Positions 52,605 to 60,699 of a stretch of 64,000 bases of DNA are shown here, piece after piece. Position 1 is the first letter of the stretch; the number at the start of each line of letters is the position of its first letter. The DNA comes from Polyangium sp. 6x1 (GTDB lineage Bacteria; Myxococcota_A; Polyangia; Polyangiales; Polyangiaceae): NCBI RefSeq assembly GCF_029946515.1, contig NZ_JARZHH010000029.1:1-64000 (forward strand). The letters run 5' to 3'. The position numbers and the translations under genes are program-made. A model generated the notes under the pieces. That model saw nothing but the letters and a program-made list of their open reading frames with translations, did not search any database and was not told the origin of the DNA.

Positions 52605-53993
52605 CTAAAACAGCACCGGCAGCTCGCGGAACCCGCGCAGCCCCGCGGCGCCGCCCCAGCGCAGCTCCTCGGCCGGCACCGCGAGGCGCAGCTCGGGGAA
52701 CCGCCGGAACAGCGTCTCGAACGCGATCTGCCCCTCGATGCGCGCCAGGGGCGCCCCGAGGCACAGGTGAATCCCCTTGCCGAAAGCGATGTGGCGGTGG
52801 GCGCCTTCGCGCGTGATGTCGTACGCGTGGGGATTCTCGAACTGCGCGGGATCCCGATTGGCCGAACCGAGGCCGACCATCACCTGCCCACCCTTCGGGA
52901 TCGGCACCCCGGCAATCTCCATGTCCTCTTTCGCGGTGCGCACCGCGCCGAGGTAATCGACTGGCCCCCAGTACCGGAGCGTCTCCTCGACGACCCCTTT
53001 CGCGAGCCCCGGATCCGCCTTGAAGCGGGCGAGCTCCTCCGGGTGCGTCAAGAGCGCGACGACCCCGTTGCCGATGAGGTTCACCGTCGTCACGTGCCCG
53101 GCCAAATAAAGCAGGAACACCATCGACAAGAGCTCTTTCTCGTTGAGTTTGTCGCCGTCCTCCTGGGCCTGGATCATCTGGCTTATCATGTCGTCCGCGG
53201 GCGCCTGCCGCTTGCGCTCGAACAGATCGACGAGGTAATGGCTGAACCCGACGAGCTTCTTGCGCGTCTCTTGCATGATTGCGGGGTCCTTGCTGTCGAC
53301 GCGCAGCTCCACGAGCTTCTGGATGGCCTCGCGGTCCTGTTCCGGGATCCCGAGCATGTCGCTGATCACCGTCACCGGCAGCGGGTACGCGAATGCCTTG
53401 ATCAGATCCATCCGCCGCTCCGGCCCCACCTCGCCGCGCGCGGCCGCCTCGGCTTCGGCCTTGTCGAGCAGATCGTCGGCGAGGCGCTGGATGCGCGGCC
53501 GGAGCGCCTCCATCGCGCGGGCATTGAAGCCCGGCTGGACCAGCTTGCGCAGCCGCGTGTGGTCGGGCGGATCCATCATGAGGAGCGAATGCGCGATGGG
53601 CTGGAACTCCTCCGGCACCGGCGGCATCTTCGCCCGCTGCTCCGGCGTCAACCGCGCGTACGGGTCGGAGGCGAGGCGATCGTCGAGCAGCGCGGCCGCC
53701 GTGTTCTCGTAATGGCCCACGAAGAGCACCTCGCCGATCGGGCGCTCGCCTTTCAGGAGGTTCTGCCGCTCGCCTTCATCCCTCGGGAACGGGTGATGAA
53801 GGGCGCGCACGACGGGCCCCTCGGCCCGTATCTCCGCGTAAATCTCCGGGGACCTGGCCAGAAAGGCCGGATCCGACCTGTCCAGCACCACGGACGAATA
53901 CCGGGGCGCCTCCTTCGCCGCGCCCCTCGCCTCACCCTTGCCCTCGCGCTCCGCGCGCGCGCTCTCCGCTCCGTCTGCCGAGCTCGTCGTCAT
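52605..53993 (-). CDS. Cytochrome P450
   Basis: A 462-residue soluble bacterial P450. The I-helix oxygen-binding segment is LYLAGHVTTVNLIG, the ExxR motif is in VEETLRYWG, and the haem-cysteine loop is FGKGIHLCLGAPLARIE (Cys411). There is a basic/acidic N-terminal extension of about 30 residues. It would hydroxylate or epoxidise a small hydrophobic substrate using external ferredoxin partners, which are not encoded nearby. The ATG at 53993, with GGAGGAACC upstream, is preferred to an upstream ATG at 54017. It overlaps the MarR stop by 4 nt, so it is the second gene of a MarR-P450 operon. Confidence 0.94.
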   Translation of the reverse strand: MTTSSADGAESARAEREGKGEARGAAKEAPRYSSVVLDRSDPAFLARSPEIYAEIRAEGPVVRALHHPFPRDEGERQNLLKGERPIGEVLFVGHYENTAAALLDDRLASDPYARLTPEQRAKMPPVPEEFQPIAHSLLMMDPPDHTRLRKLVQPGFNARAMEALRPRIQRLADDLLDKAEAEAAARGEVGPERRMDLIKAFAYPLPVTVISDMLGIPEQDREAIQKLVELRVDSKDPAIMQETRKKLVGFSHYLVDLFERKRQAPADDMISQMIQAQEDGDKLNEKELLSMVFLLYLAGHVTTVNLIGNGVVALLTHPEELARFKADPGLAKGVVEETLRYWGPVDYLGAVRTAKEDMEIAGVPIPKGGQVMVGLGSANRDPAQFENPHAYDITREGAHRHIAFGKGIHLCLGAPLARIEGQIAFETLFRRFPELRLAVPAEELRWGGAAGLRGFRELPVLF

Positions 53994-54511
53994 GGTTCCT
54001 CCGTGTTCTCCCCCCAAACGTCGTTGTCCCCGTCAAGCCCGCCGTCCGTGACCTTGGGCGTGCGCGCCTCCAGCGCCGTGAGCGCGCGCTCGAGGAGGTC
54101 CAGCGCGCGCCCCATCGCCTCGATCTCGGCCGCTTCGGCCGCCGCGAGCTCGCCTGCCAGGGGCTCGGTCAGCGAACGCTCGACCGACTGGCTCACGGCC
54201 GTCCCGGTCTCCGTCAGCGCGAGCTTGAGCTTGCGCCGATCGTCCGGGTCTGCCTCGCGCCGCACGTGACCCTGCCGCACGAGCCGGTCGACGAGCCCCG
54301 TGACGACGGCCGGCGTGACCCGCAGCCGCCGCGCCATCTGCCCGGGCGACGTCAGCCCCTCCCGGATCGCGAACAGCGCCCCGAGCTGCCGCAGGCTCAG
54401 CTCCTGCCCTGATCGGCTCGCCTGCACGCTCGCCGCCGCCCAGCGTGCGAGGCGTTGACAGAGCCGCAGCGCCCGCCGGGCCTGGTCGATGGATCGGCCC
54501 TCCGTGGTCAT
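53990..54511 (-). CDS. MarR-family transcriptional regulator
   Basis: A 173-residue winged-helix protein: LSLRQLGALFAIREGLTSPG, then QMARRLRVTPAVVTGLVDRL (recognition helix) and the wing ADPDDRRKLKLALTETGTAV. An acidic C-terminal tail follows. Its stop overlaps the P450 start (ATGA). It probably represses the operon by binding the inverted repeat at 54555-54579 in its own promoter and responds to an aromatic or lipophilic ligand. Confidence 0.92.
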   Translation of the reverse strand: MTTEGRSIDQARRALRLCQRLARWAAASVQASRSGQELSLRQLGALFAIREGLTSPGQMARRLRVTPAVVTGLVDRLVRQGHVRREADPDDRRKLKLALTETGTAVSQSVERSLTEPLAGELAAAEAAEIEAMGRALDLLERALTALEARTPKVTDGGLDGDNDVWGENTEEP

Positions 54512-54554
54512 CCTCGGCTCCCGCTTGCTGTTCGGTGTCTCACGTTAAGTAGTG

Positions 54555-54579
54555 TGCCTGGTAAACTATATGCTAGGCA
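54555..54579. promoter_or_regulatory. Candidate MarR operator and promoter
   Basis: TGCCTGG and CTAGGCA form an inverted repeat (one mismatch in seven) spaced by 11 bp in an unusually AT-rich stretch. On the minus strand it contains TATAGT (54565-54570), a plausible -10 box about 54 bp before the MarR start. It fits an autoregulatory operator. Confidence 0.5.
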
Positions 54580-54584
54580 AATGG

Positions 54585-54938
54585 TTTCTTGGGAGGGGGT
54601 GGGAGGCGGAGGTGGCAAGCGGGGGCGCGCACCGTTTGCCGGCGGTCGGGGCCCGCCCCTCCGCCTCATTGAAATCGTCGTCGAGGTAGGTCGTCGATGG
54701 GAAGACGAGCTACCACTGAAATGCCCGCATTCCGGGCAGAATCACGATTGCCTCGGGCGCAGCGCGGCCTCGTCGCGATGAATTGATGTGGTTCGATCGA
54801 CGCGTTGGCGGTATACCCGCGTGCCGGTCTTCGGGTCCCTCGTCGATCCGTCGATTTTCCCGGCGATCTCGGGGGATCAGGCCACGACGTTCGTCGTCCG
54901 CGTCATTGCGTTGACGTGACGGGCTGCGTCTCCACGGG
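54585..54938. other. Gene-free stretch upstream of the secreted protein
   Basis: About 350 bp with no supported gene. It holds a G-rich segment (54588-54620) and a short hairpin GCCCG/CGGGC (about 54723-54738), which may belong to regulatory or terminator regions; nothing else is seen. Confidence 0.4.
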
Positions 54939-54968
54939 ATGCCGTCGGCATTGTCCGAGGAGTTGACC

Positions 54969-56831
54969 GTGAAGCAATCTCACAGGGCCGGATCCCTTTC
55001 CTCCGGCCGGTTCTTGCGAATTCCAGCGATCCTCACCGCCTTCGCGGCGGCCCTCGCGGCGCGACCGGCCGCGGCCGATTTCACCATCGGCCTCGTCCCC
55101 GAAGACAGCGGCAGCATCACCTCGTTCGACGCCGACACAGGCGATGTCTTCGGGACGGCGTCGCTGCCCTTCGTGGAGCCGCGGGACTGCGAGATCGTCG
55201 CGTCGGCCGACACGACGCGGGGCCTCGTCGCGGGCGGCAACTTTCAACTGTTCGTGTTCGACCTCACCACCATGCCGCCGCTTCCGTTCGTCGACAGGCC
55301 CTCGATATTGCTCGAGAATGCCAGTGAAGACATTGCGCTCGCCCCCGGCGGGACATTCGCGGTCGTCTGCGGTGGCTTGGGGCCCGAGCCGATATCCGTC
55401 GTCAACGTGGAGACCGTCGAACAGGTGAACATTTTTTTCGCGGGGCAGGGCTGCCGCTCCGTGGACGTGTGCGACGACGGCTCGGTGCTCGTGGTCGCGT
55501 CCGACGGGTCTTCGCTCCGCCGCCTGACGCTCGGCGCGGACGGCTCGCTGAGCGACACGGGCGAGGTCGTCGTGTTCCCCATCGGCTTCGACGGCCACAA
55601 CGTCGCGTGCGCGTTCGGCAGCGACTCCGCGGTCGTCGTCGGCGGCGGCGCTCCGGCGACGATCCAGTCGTTCTCGATCCCGGGTCTCTCGCCCGTCGAA
55701 ACCGCGTTGCTCACGGCGAGCAACGGTCGATCGGTGATCCTCTCTCCGTCCGGAGACCGCGTCTTCGCGCGGGCCGGCGGGTCGAGCATCGAGCCCGGCT
55801 CCGTCGATGCGTTTTTCTACGAGCCCACGACGGGGCAATTCCTCGGCACCGTGTTCTCTCCGCTGGTCGTCGAGCCGGCCCTCTCGCTCCAGGGGCCGGA
55901 GCTCTTGGCGATTCACCCGGAGCCTGACGACACCAAGCTCTACGTCCCCGAGAACGGCAAGGGGGTGAGCGTCTTCAGCGCCGCGACGGGCCTGCCCCTG
56001 CCGACGATCGCCGCCGGGAGTAACTTTCCGACGTCGATCTGCCTCGCGACCGCGTCCATCACGCCGGCGCCGGCGCCGCCGCCGCTGAACGACTCGATCC
56101 TGGCGGCCACTGTGATCCCGAGCTTGCCGTTCAACGACGGCCCCTACTATACCGGCTCGGCGACCACCTCGACCACCTTCCCGGTAGATCCCAGCGACAA
56201 CCTCGATTGCTCCGGGAACGGGCACACCGTCTGGTATTCGTTCGTCGCTTCGGAGGACGCCCGCCTCACGGCCAACACGTTCGGCAGCGATTACGACACG
56301 ACCCTCTCGGCGTTCAGCGGATCGATCGGCGCGCTCACGCCGATCGCTTGCAACAACGACACCGACTTCAACGTGCAATCCGCGATCGAATTCGATGTCG
56401 TGGCCGGACAGACCTATTTCCTGATGGTGGCCACGCCAGGCATCGACCCCACCGCGGCGCTCGGCGGCATGCTCCAGGTCTCCGTCAGCGAGATGCTCGT
56501 GGCGAAGCTCATCGTCGACACCAAGGCCTCGCTCTCGTCGATCGACGGCTCGGTCGTCGTCCGAGGCACCGTGGACTGCTCCACGCCAGCCTCCGTCAAC
56601 CTCATCGGGCTGCTGCGCCAGCAGACGACCCGGACCACCAGGGCTGAACAGCTCTTCGTCGTGGGCTTCGAATGCGACGGGCCGACGTCGTGGAGCAGCG
56701 CGCCGATCCTGGCCACCCTGCCGTACAAGGGAGGCAAGGCGAGCCTGACGATCAGCGGGAGCGCCTGCGGCTCCGATTGTGTCTTCTTCCCTCAGTCGTC
56801 GCAGGAAGTGCACCTCACCGGCGGGAAGTGA
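54969..56831 (+). CDS. Secreted beta-propeller-like protein with PPC-like domain
   Basis: A 620-residue exported protein. The GTG start at 54969 is supported by GAGGAG at 54955-54960; an ATG at 54939 is possible but lacks this. The signal peptide ends near RPAAA. Residues about 40-350 form repeated blade-like units (TIGLVPEDSGSITSFDADTG; GCRSVDVCDDGSVLVVASDG), suggesting a WD/LVIVD-like propeller. Residues about 370-500 match a pre-peptidase C-terminal type domain (HTVWYSFVASEDARLTANTF; DYDTTLSAFSG). The C-terminus has four cysteines. No MYXO-CTERM tail is seen. It is probably a secreted binding protein. It overlaps the convergent TetR gene by 17 bp. Confidence 0.82.
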   Translation: MKQSHRAGSLSSGRFLRIPAILTAFAAALAARPAAADFTIGLVPEDSGSITSFDADTGDVFGTASLPFVEPRDCEIVASADTTRGLVAGGNFQLFVFDLTTMPPLPFVDRPSILLENASEDIALAPGGTFAVVCGGLGPEPISVVNVETVEQVNIFFAGQGCRSVDVCDDGSVLVVASDGSSLRRLTLGADGSLSDTGEVVVFPIGFDGHNVACAFGSDSAVVVGGGAPATIQSFSIPGLSPVETALLTASNGRSVILSPSGDRVFARAGGSSIEPGSVDAFFYEPTTGQFLGTVFSPLVVEPALSLQGPELLAIHPEPDDTKLYVPENGKGVSVFSAATGLPLPTIAAGSNFPTSICLATASITPAPAPPPLNDSILAATVIPSLPFNDGPYYTGSATTSTTFPVDPSDNLDCSGNGHTVWYSFVASEDARLTANTFGSDYDTTLSAFSGSIGALTPIACNNDTDFNVQSAIEFDVVAGQTYFLMVATPGIDPTAALGGMLQVSVSEMLVAKLIVDTKASLSSIDGSVVVRGTVDCSTPASVNLIGLLRQQTTRTTRAEQLFVVGFECDGPTSWSSAPILATLPYKGGKASLTISGSACGSDCVFFPQSSQEVHLTGGK

Positions 56832-57417
56832 CCCGCGCGCCCGCCGCGCGCGGGACGAGCCCGTGAACCAATAACTCCAGCGCCCGCGCCATCCGCCCAT
56901 GGCGCGAGCGGCCCGACCCGTCGTCCGCGAGGACGGCCGCGAGCATCGCGAGCACGTCGATCACGTCGGTCAGCGTGAGATCAGCGCGGACCAGCCCCGC
57001 CGCGCGCGCGCGCTCGAGCGGCGCCGTGAGCAGCCGCGTCACCCGCGGCACCAGGGCCTGCAGGGCCGGCGCGCCCGGCTCGCGCAGGAGCACCGGCACC
57101 AGCGCGTGCGCCTCGGTGTGCCGTTCGACCATGCCCGTGAGCAGCGTCATGAAGGTGTCGGGCCGGTCGCCGTGCTTGCGGGCGATCGCTTCGAGCGCGG
57201 CGAGGTCGTCCTCGATGATCGCCGCGCCGAGCGCGAACCGGTCCGGGAAGTTCCGGTAGAGCGTCGCCCGCCCGACGCCTGCGTGGCGCGCGATCGCGTC
57301 GAACGGCGCGTCGAAGCCGGCCGACGCGTACACCTCGCGCGCAGCGGCCACGATCCGCGCGCGGTTCTCCTCGGCGTCGCGCCGTCGTGCCGGTTTTTTT
57401 TCAGGCAGGCTCGTCAC
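56815..57417 (-). CDS. TetR-family transcriptional regulator
   Basis: A 200-residue TetR protein: N-terminal helix-turn-helix RIVAAAREVYASAGFDAPFD, then AIARHAGVGRATLYRNFPDR, and a helical ligand domain. The 3' end overlaps the convergent secreted-protein gene by 17 bp. It is divergent from a Coq4-like gene with an inverted repeat at 57445-57458 in between, so it likely represses itself and that gene. Confidence 0.92.
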   Translation of the reverse strand: MTSLPEKKPARRRDAEENRARIVAAAREVYASAGFDAPFDAIARHAGVGRATLYRNFPDRFALGAAIIEDDLAALEAIARKHGDRPDTFMTLLTGMVERHTEAHALVPVLLREPGAPALQALVPRVTRLLTAPLERARAAGLVRADLTLTDVIDVLAMLAAVLADDGSGRSRHGRMARALELLVHGLVPRAAGARVTSRR

Positions 57418-57444
57418 GGCGCGACTCTACCCCGAAGCCCAAGT

Positions 57445-57458
57445 GGACACTACTGTCC
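57445..57458. promoter_or_regulatory. Candidate TetR operator
   Basis: GGACA-CTAC-TGTCC is a perfect inverted repeat with a 4-bp centre, extending partly as TGGACA/TGTCCG. It lies 28 bp from the TetR start and 63 bp from the Coq4-like start, as expected for a shared operator. Confidence 0.55.
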
Positions 57459-57520
57459 GTTTCGGTCATGCTCGCTCCACGAGCGCCACAAGCCAGGGCT
57501 GCTCGCCGAAGGAGGGTTTC

Positions 57521-58198
57521 ATGAATGACGACACGAATCCGACCCTGCCCGCGAACGCGTCGGCCTTCACCCGCATCCGCCTGGCCATTCGCGCGCTCCA
57601 GATCCTGGCCAAGGACCCCGGCAATGCGTACTACGGCCCGCTGGTGAACGCGTGCATGGACAGCGAGACGTACGCGAAGCTCGCCGAGGTGTGGCGCGAG
57701 ACGCCCGAGGGACGCCGGATGCTCGACGAGCGCCCGTCGCTGCAAGGGCACGAGCTCGATCTCGACGCCCTCGCGCGCATGCCAGAAGGCACGCTCGGCC
57801 ACGCATTCGTGGGCTACTTCCGCGACAACGGCATCGAGCCGTTCGTCAGCACGTTCCCCGTCGCGAACGACGTCGATTACCTGAGCAAGCGTTATCGGGA
57901 GACGCACGACATCTTTCATCTGATCACCGGGTATGGCACCGACGAGCCCGGCGAGATGGAGCTGCAGGCGTTCGTGCTCGGCAATCTCGGCGTCCGCCAG
58001 GCGATCCTGATTCTGGCGTACTCGATCCCGCGACAGATCCAGCGGGACGGGGTCAAAGGATTCGGAACCTACCTCGGCCGGCTGCGCACGGCCTACCGGC
58101 GCGGCCGTCGTTCGCGCGAGATGCTCAGCGTGAGCTTCGAGAAGTTGTGGGACCAGCCGGTGTCGGCGCTCTCCGACCTGCTTTGCGCTCCGGCGTGA
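57521..58198 (+). CDS. Coq4-family protein
   Basis: A 225-residue soluble helical protein with the Coq4 metal motif: HDIFHLITGYGTD (His129, Asp130, His133) followed by GEMELQAFVLGNLG with the distal glutamate. Coq4 binds a divalent metal and in ubiquinone synthesis decarboxylates/hydroxylates the ring C1. Bacterial homologues outside ubiquinone gene clusters, as here, may act on other quinone- or lipid-like substrates. GGAGGG precedes the ATG at 57521. It is divergent from TetR. Its last 74 bp overlap the convergent DUF1801 gene. Confidence 0.9.
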   Translation: MNDDTNPTLPANASAFTRIRLAIRALQILAKDPGNAYYGPLVNACMDSETYAKLAEVWRETPEGRRMLDERPSLQGHELDLDALARMPEGTLGHAFVGYFRDNGIEPFVSTFPVANDVDYLSKRYRETHDIFHLITGYGTDEPGEMELQAFVLGNLGVRQAILILAYSIPRQIQRDGVKGFGTYLGRLRTAYRRGRRSREMLSVSFEKLWDQPVSALSDLLCAPA

Positions 58199-58766
58199 TC
58201 GTCGCCGCAGACGCTTTCGTTGCAGCCTTCTTCGCGGCCGGCGCCTTCGCTGCGGCCTTCTTGGCCGCCGGCTTTTCCGCCTTCGCCTCCGCCTTCGCGG
58301 GCCGGCCCTTGCCCATGGCGGCGAGCGTGGCCTGATAGCCCTCGACGTACTTCTTCGCCGGCATTCGCTTGATCACCCCGCCGATCACGTCGAGCGCCAG
58401 GTCCTCGATTTTCTTGAATCGCACGCAGGACTTGCCCATGTCGAGCTTCTTGCCTGTCTTCGCCCAGGCGTCCTCGAACCATTGCCGCGCGCCGGTGTCG
58501 CCATAGACCCCCATGAGGTAGATGGCCATGTGGTTCTTCTGGGAAGCGAGGCTCGCAAAGGGCAGCGGTTGCTTCGGGTCGCAATGGTAGCCAGGGGGAA
58601 ACACGCGGTGCGGCACGTAGTAGCCGATCATCCCGTACTGCATGCCCTCTTCGTAGTCCGCGTCGAGGTTCTTTCGGATGACCGCGCGCACGGCCTCGAG
58701 GGCGGCACGACGATCGCTGGGAAGGCTCTCGAGATACGCTTCGACGGTGCTCGCTTTGCTCTGCAT
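58125..58766 (-). CDS. DUF1801 protein with Lys/Ala-rich tail
   Basis: A 213-residue protein. Residues 1-145 match DUF1801/YdhG-like (TVEAYLESLPSDRRAALEAV; EGMQYGMIGYYVP; MAIYLMGVYGDTGA; GKSCVRFKKIEDL). The last about 65 residues are Lys/Ala/Pro-rich (AEKPAAKKAAAKAPAAKKAA), like histone H1 or bacterial nucleoid-protein tails, so DNA or acidic-surface binding is possible. The final 24 codons are antisense to the Coq4-like gene, a 74-bp convergent overlap; a shorter authentic 3' end cannot be excluded but no earlier stop exists. Confidence 0.85.
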   Translation of the reverse strand: MQSKASTVEAYLESLPSDRRAALEAVRAVIRKNLDADYEEGMQYGMIGYYVPHRVFPPGYHCDPKQPLPFASLASQKNHMAIYLMGVYGDTGARQWFEDAWAKTGKKLDMGKSCVRFKKIEDLALDVIGGVIKRMPAKKYVEGYQATLAAMGKGRPAKAEAKAEKPAAKKAAAKAPAAKKAATKASAATITPERKAGRRAPTPAGPTTSRSSR

Positions 58767-58909
58767 GCGCGGCAGTGTACCGAAGGAACGTTCGTCTTGG
58801 GAAGCCCCCTGCGGGAGCGGTCCTGCTACGTCAAAGGATTGTCGGCGGGCTGCGCGGGCCGGGAGTCGACCTTTACATGCGCGCGGATTTCGGATACCTC
58901 GACGTCCCC

Positions 58910-60514
58910 ATGAGAACGACTCGGGATCGATGGATGAAGAACCTCCTGGCTGCGCTCGTCGTCTTGCCGGGCCTCCTTTCGTACGTATCCGACGCGGGCG
59001 CGGTGAACCTGCTCGTCAATGCGGACATGGAGGATTGCCCCGCGCTGCCCCACAACACGCCGCCCACCGGCTGGGGCAACTCGTCCATGTCGGCCGGCGC
59101 GGATTGCGATTTCTGGTCGACGGGGACCGATCCGGGGCTTTATGTGGGCATGCGCTCGCCGCGGACCCAGCTCTATTATCGCGAAGGAATGACGCAAACG
59201 GTCCCGACGACGCCGGGCAAGACGTACTGGGTGTCGTTTCACGTCGCGGGCAACGGCGGAACCGCCGAGATTCGCTTCGACGGCTACGACGGCATGCTCG
59301 TCGCATCGGCGCCGATCACGAGCTCGTATACGCTGGTCACGGGGAGCTTCGTCGCCTCCGCCGCGATGACCACGGTGTACATCGGTACAGACCTGACGGC
59401 GAGCGCCACGGGCGACGCGCGGGTCGACGAGGCCTGCGTCGCCACGAGCCTCGCCCAGTGCGACGCAGGTCCCCCCGTCTGCGGGGATGGTGTCGTCGAG
59501 GGAGAGGAGACCTGCGACGACGGGAACACGACGGACGGCGACGGTTGCAATGCCACGTGCACCTCCGACGAGTCGTGCGGAAATGGTACCGTCGACGCCG
59601 CGACCGGTGAAGCATGCGACGACGGGAACACGACGGACGGGGACGGCTGCAATGCCACGTGCTCCTCCAACGAATCGTGCGGCAATGGAATCGTCGACGC
59701 CGCGGCCGGCGAAGCGTGCGACGACGGGAACACGACGGACGGGGACGGTTGCAATGCCACGTGCACCTCCAACGAGTCGTGCGGCAATGGAATTGTCGAC
59801 GCCGCGTCCGGGGAGGTGTGCGATGACGGGAACACGATGGCCGGCGACGGCTGCAATGCCACGTGTACCTCGAACGAGGTCTGCGGCAATGGAATCGTCG
59901 ACGTTGCGACCGGCGAAGCGTGCGACGACGGCAACACCACGAGCGGCGACGGCTGCCAGGCCACCTGCGCGCTGCCTTCGTGTGGGGACGGCGTCCTCGA
60001 CGCCGGCGAGATCTGCGACGATGGCAATACCATCGGCGGCGACGGTTGCAGCGCTTCGTGCGGCTCGAATGAAGTCTGCGGCAATGGGACGATCGACATG
60101 GCCGCCGGCGAAGCCTGCGACGACGGCAATACCGTCGACGGTGACGGATGCCAGGCCCATTGCGCCTTGCCGTCGTGCGGCGACGGCATCCTCGACGCCG
60201 GCGAAGTCTGCGACGACGGCAACAGCACGAGCGGCGACGGATGCAACGCGACGTGCATCTCGGACGAATCGTGCGGCAATGGCATCCTCGATACCGCCGC
60301 GGAGGAAGCTTGCGACGATGCCAATACCACGGATGGTGACGGGTGCGAATCCAACTGTACCCTGCCTGCGCGAGACAACGATCCGGGGGACGTCGTCGAG
60401 GAGGGCAGCTGTGGGTGCCGCGTGGCAGGCGACGCGAGCCCCTCTCCGAGCGGGTTCGTTTGGGTCCTCGGCTTGCTCGGCCTCGCCGGCCTTTCGCGGC
60501 GCAGAGCTCGTTGA
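58910..60514 (+). CDS. Secreted protein with nine cysteine-rich repeats and MYXO-CTERM anchor
   Basis: A 534-residue surface protein: signal peptide (MRTTRDRWMKNLLAALVVLP; an alternative start is the ATG at 58934), and an N-terminal beta-rich domain of about 150 residues resembling a carbohydrate-binding module (NLLVNADMEDCPALPHNTPP). Nine tandem repeats of about 33 residues follow with the pattern CGxGxxDxxxGExCDDGNTxxGDGCxxxC, the Myxococcus Cys-rich repeat (DUF4215). The end is GSCGCRVAGDASP, a hydrophobic helix and SRRRAR, a MYXO-CTERM signal. The protein should be exported and sorted to the outer surface, with disulfide-stiffened repeats as a stalk. Confidence 0.93.
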   Translation: MRTTRDRWMKNLLAALVVLPGLLSYVSDAGAVNLLVNADMEDCPALPHNTPPTGWGNSSMSAGADCDFWSTGTDPGLYVGMRSPRTQLYYREGMTQTVPTTPGKTYWVSFHVAGNGGTAEIRFDGYDGMLVASAPITSSYTLVTGSFVASAAMTTVYIGTDLTASATGDARVDEACVATSLAQCDAGPPVCGDGVVEGEETCDDGNTTDGDGCNATCTSDESCGNGTVDAATGEACDDGNTTDGDGCNATCSSNESCGNGIVDAAAGEACDDGNTTDGDGCNATCTSNESCGNGIVDAASGEVCDDGNTMAGDGCNATCTSNEVCGNGIVDVATGEACDDGNTTSGDGCQATCALPSCGDGVLDAGEICDDGNTIGGDGCSASCGSNEVCGNGTIDMAAGEACDDGNTVDGDGCQAHCALPSCGDGILDAGEVCDDGNSTSGDGCNATCISDESCGNGILDTAAEEACDDANTTDGDGCESNCTLPARDNDPGDVVEEGSCGCRVAGDASPSPSGFVWVLGLLGLAGLSRRRAR

Positions 60515-60699
60515 CAGTCGTCGATACCGGTCTTCGCGTCCGCGCGCGAATCGCGGCGAAACGTCCAGGATCGGGCCGTCGCAGGGAAAATCGTCATCTT
60601 CTTGGCGGGAGGTGATGCCCGCAGGAGCGGGGCCACACGGCTCCCGATTCGACGAGGACGCTGATCCCAACGACGGTTCGATCGTGGTAAGGTCGTCCG

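Noticed and set aside
54455-54781. Plus-strand ORF over the MarR promoter
   Set aside because: No coding bias or start signal; it covers the operator region and a G-rich stretch.
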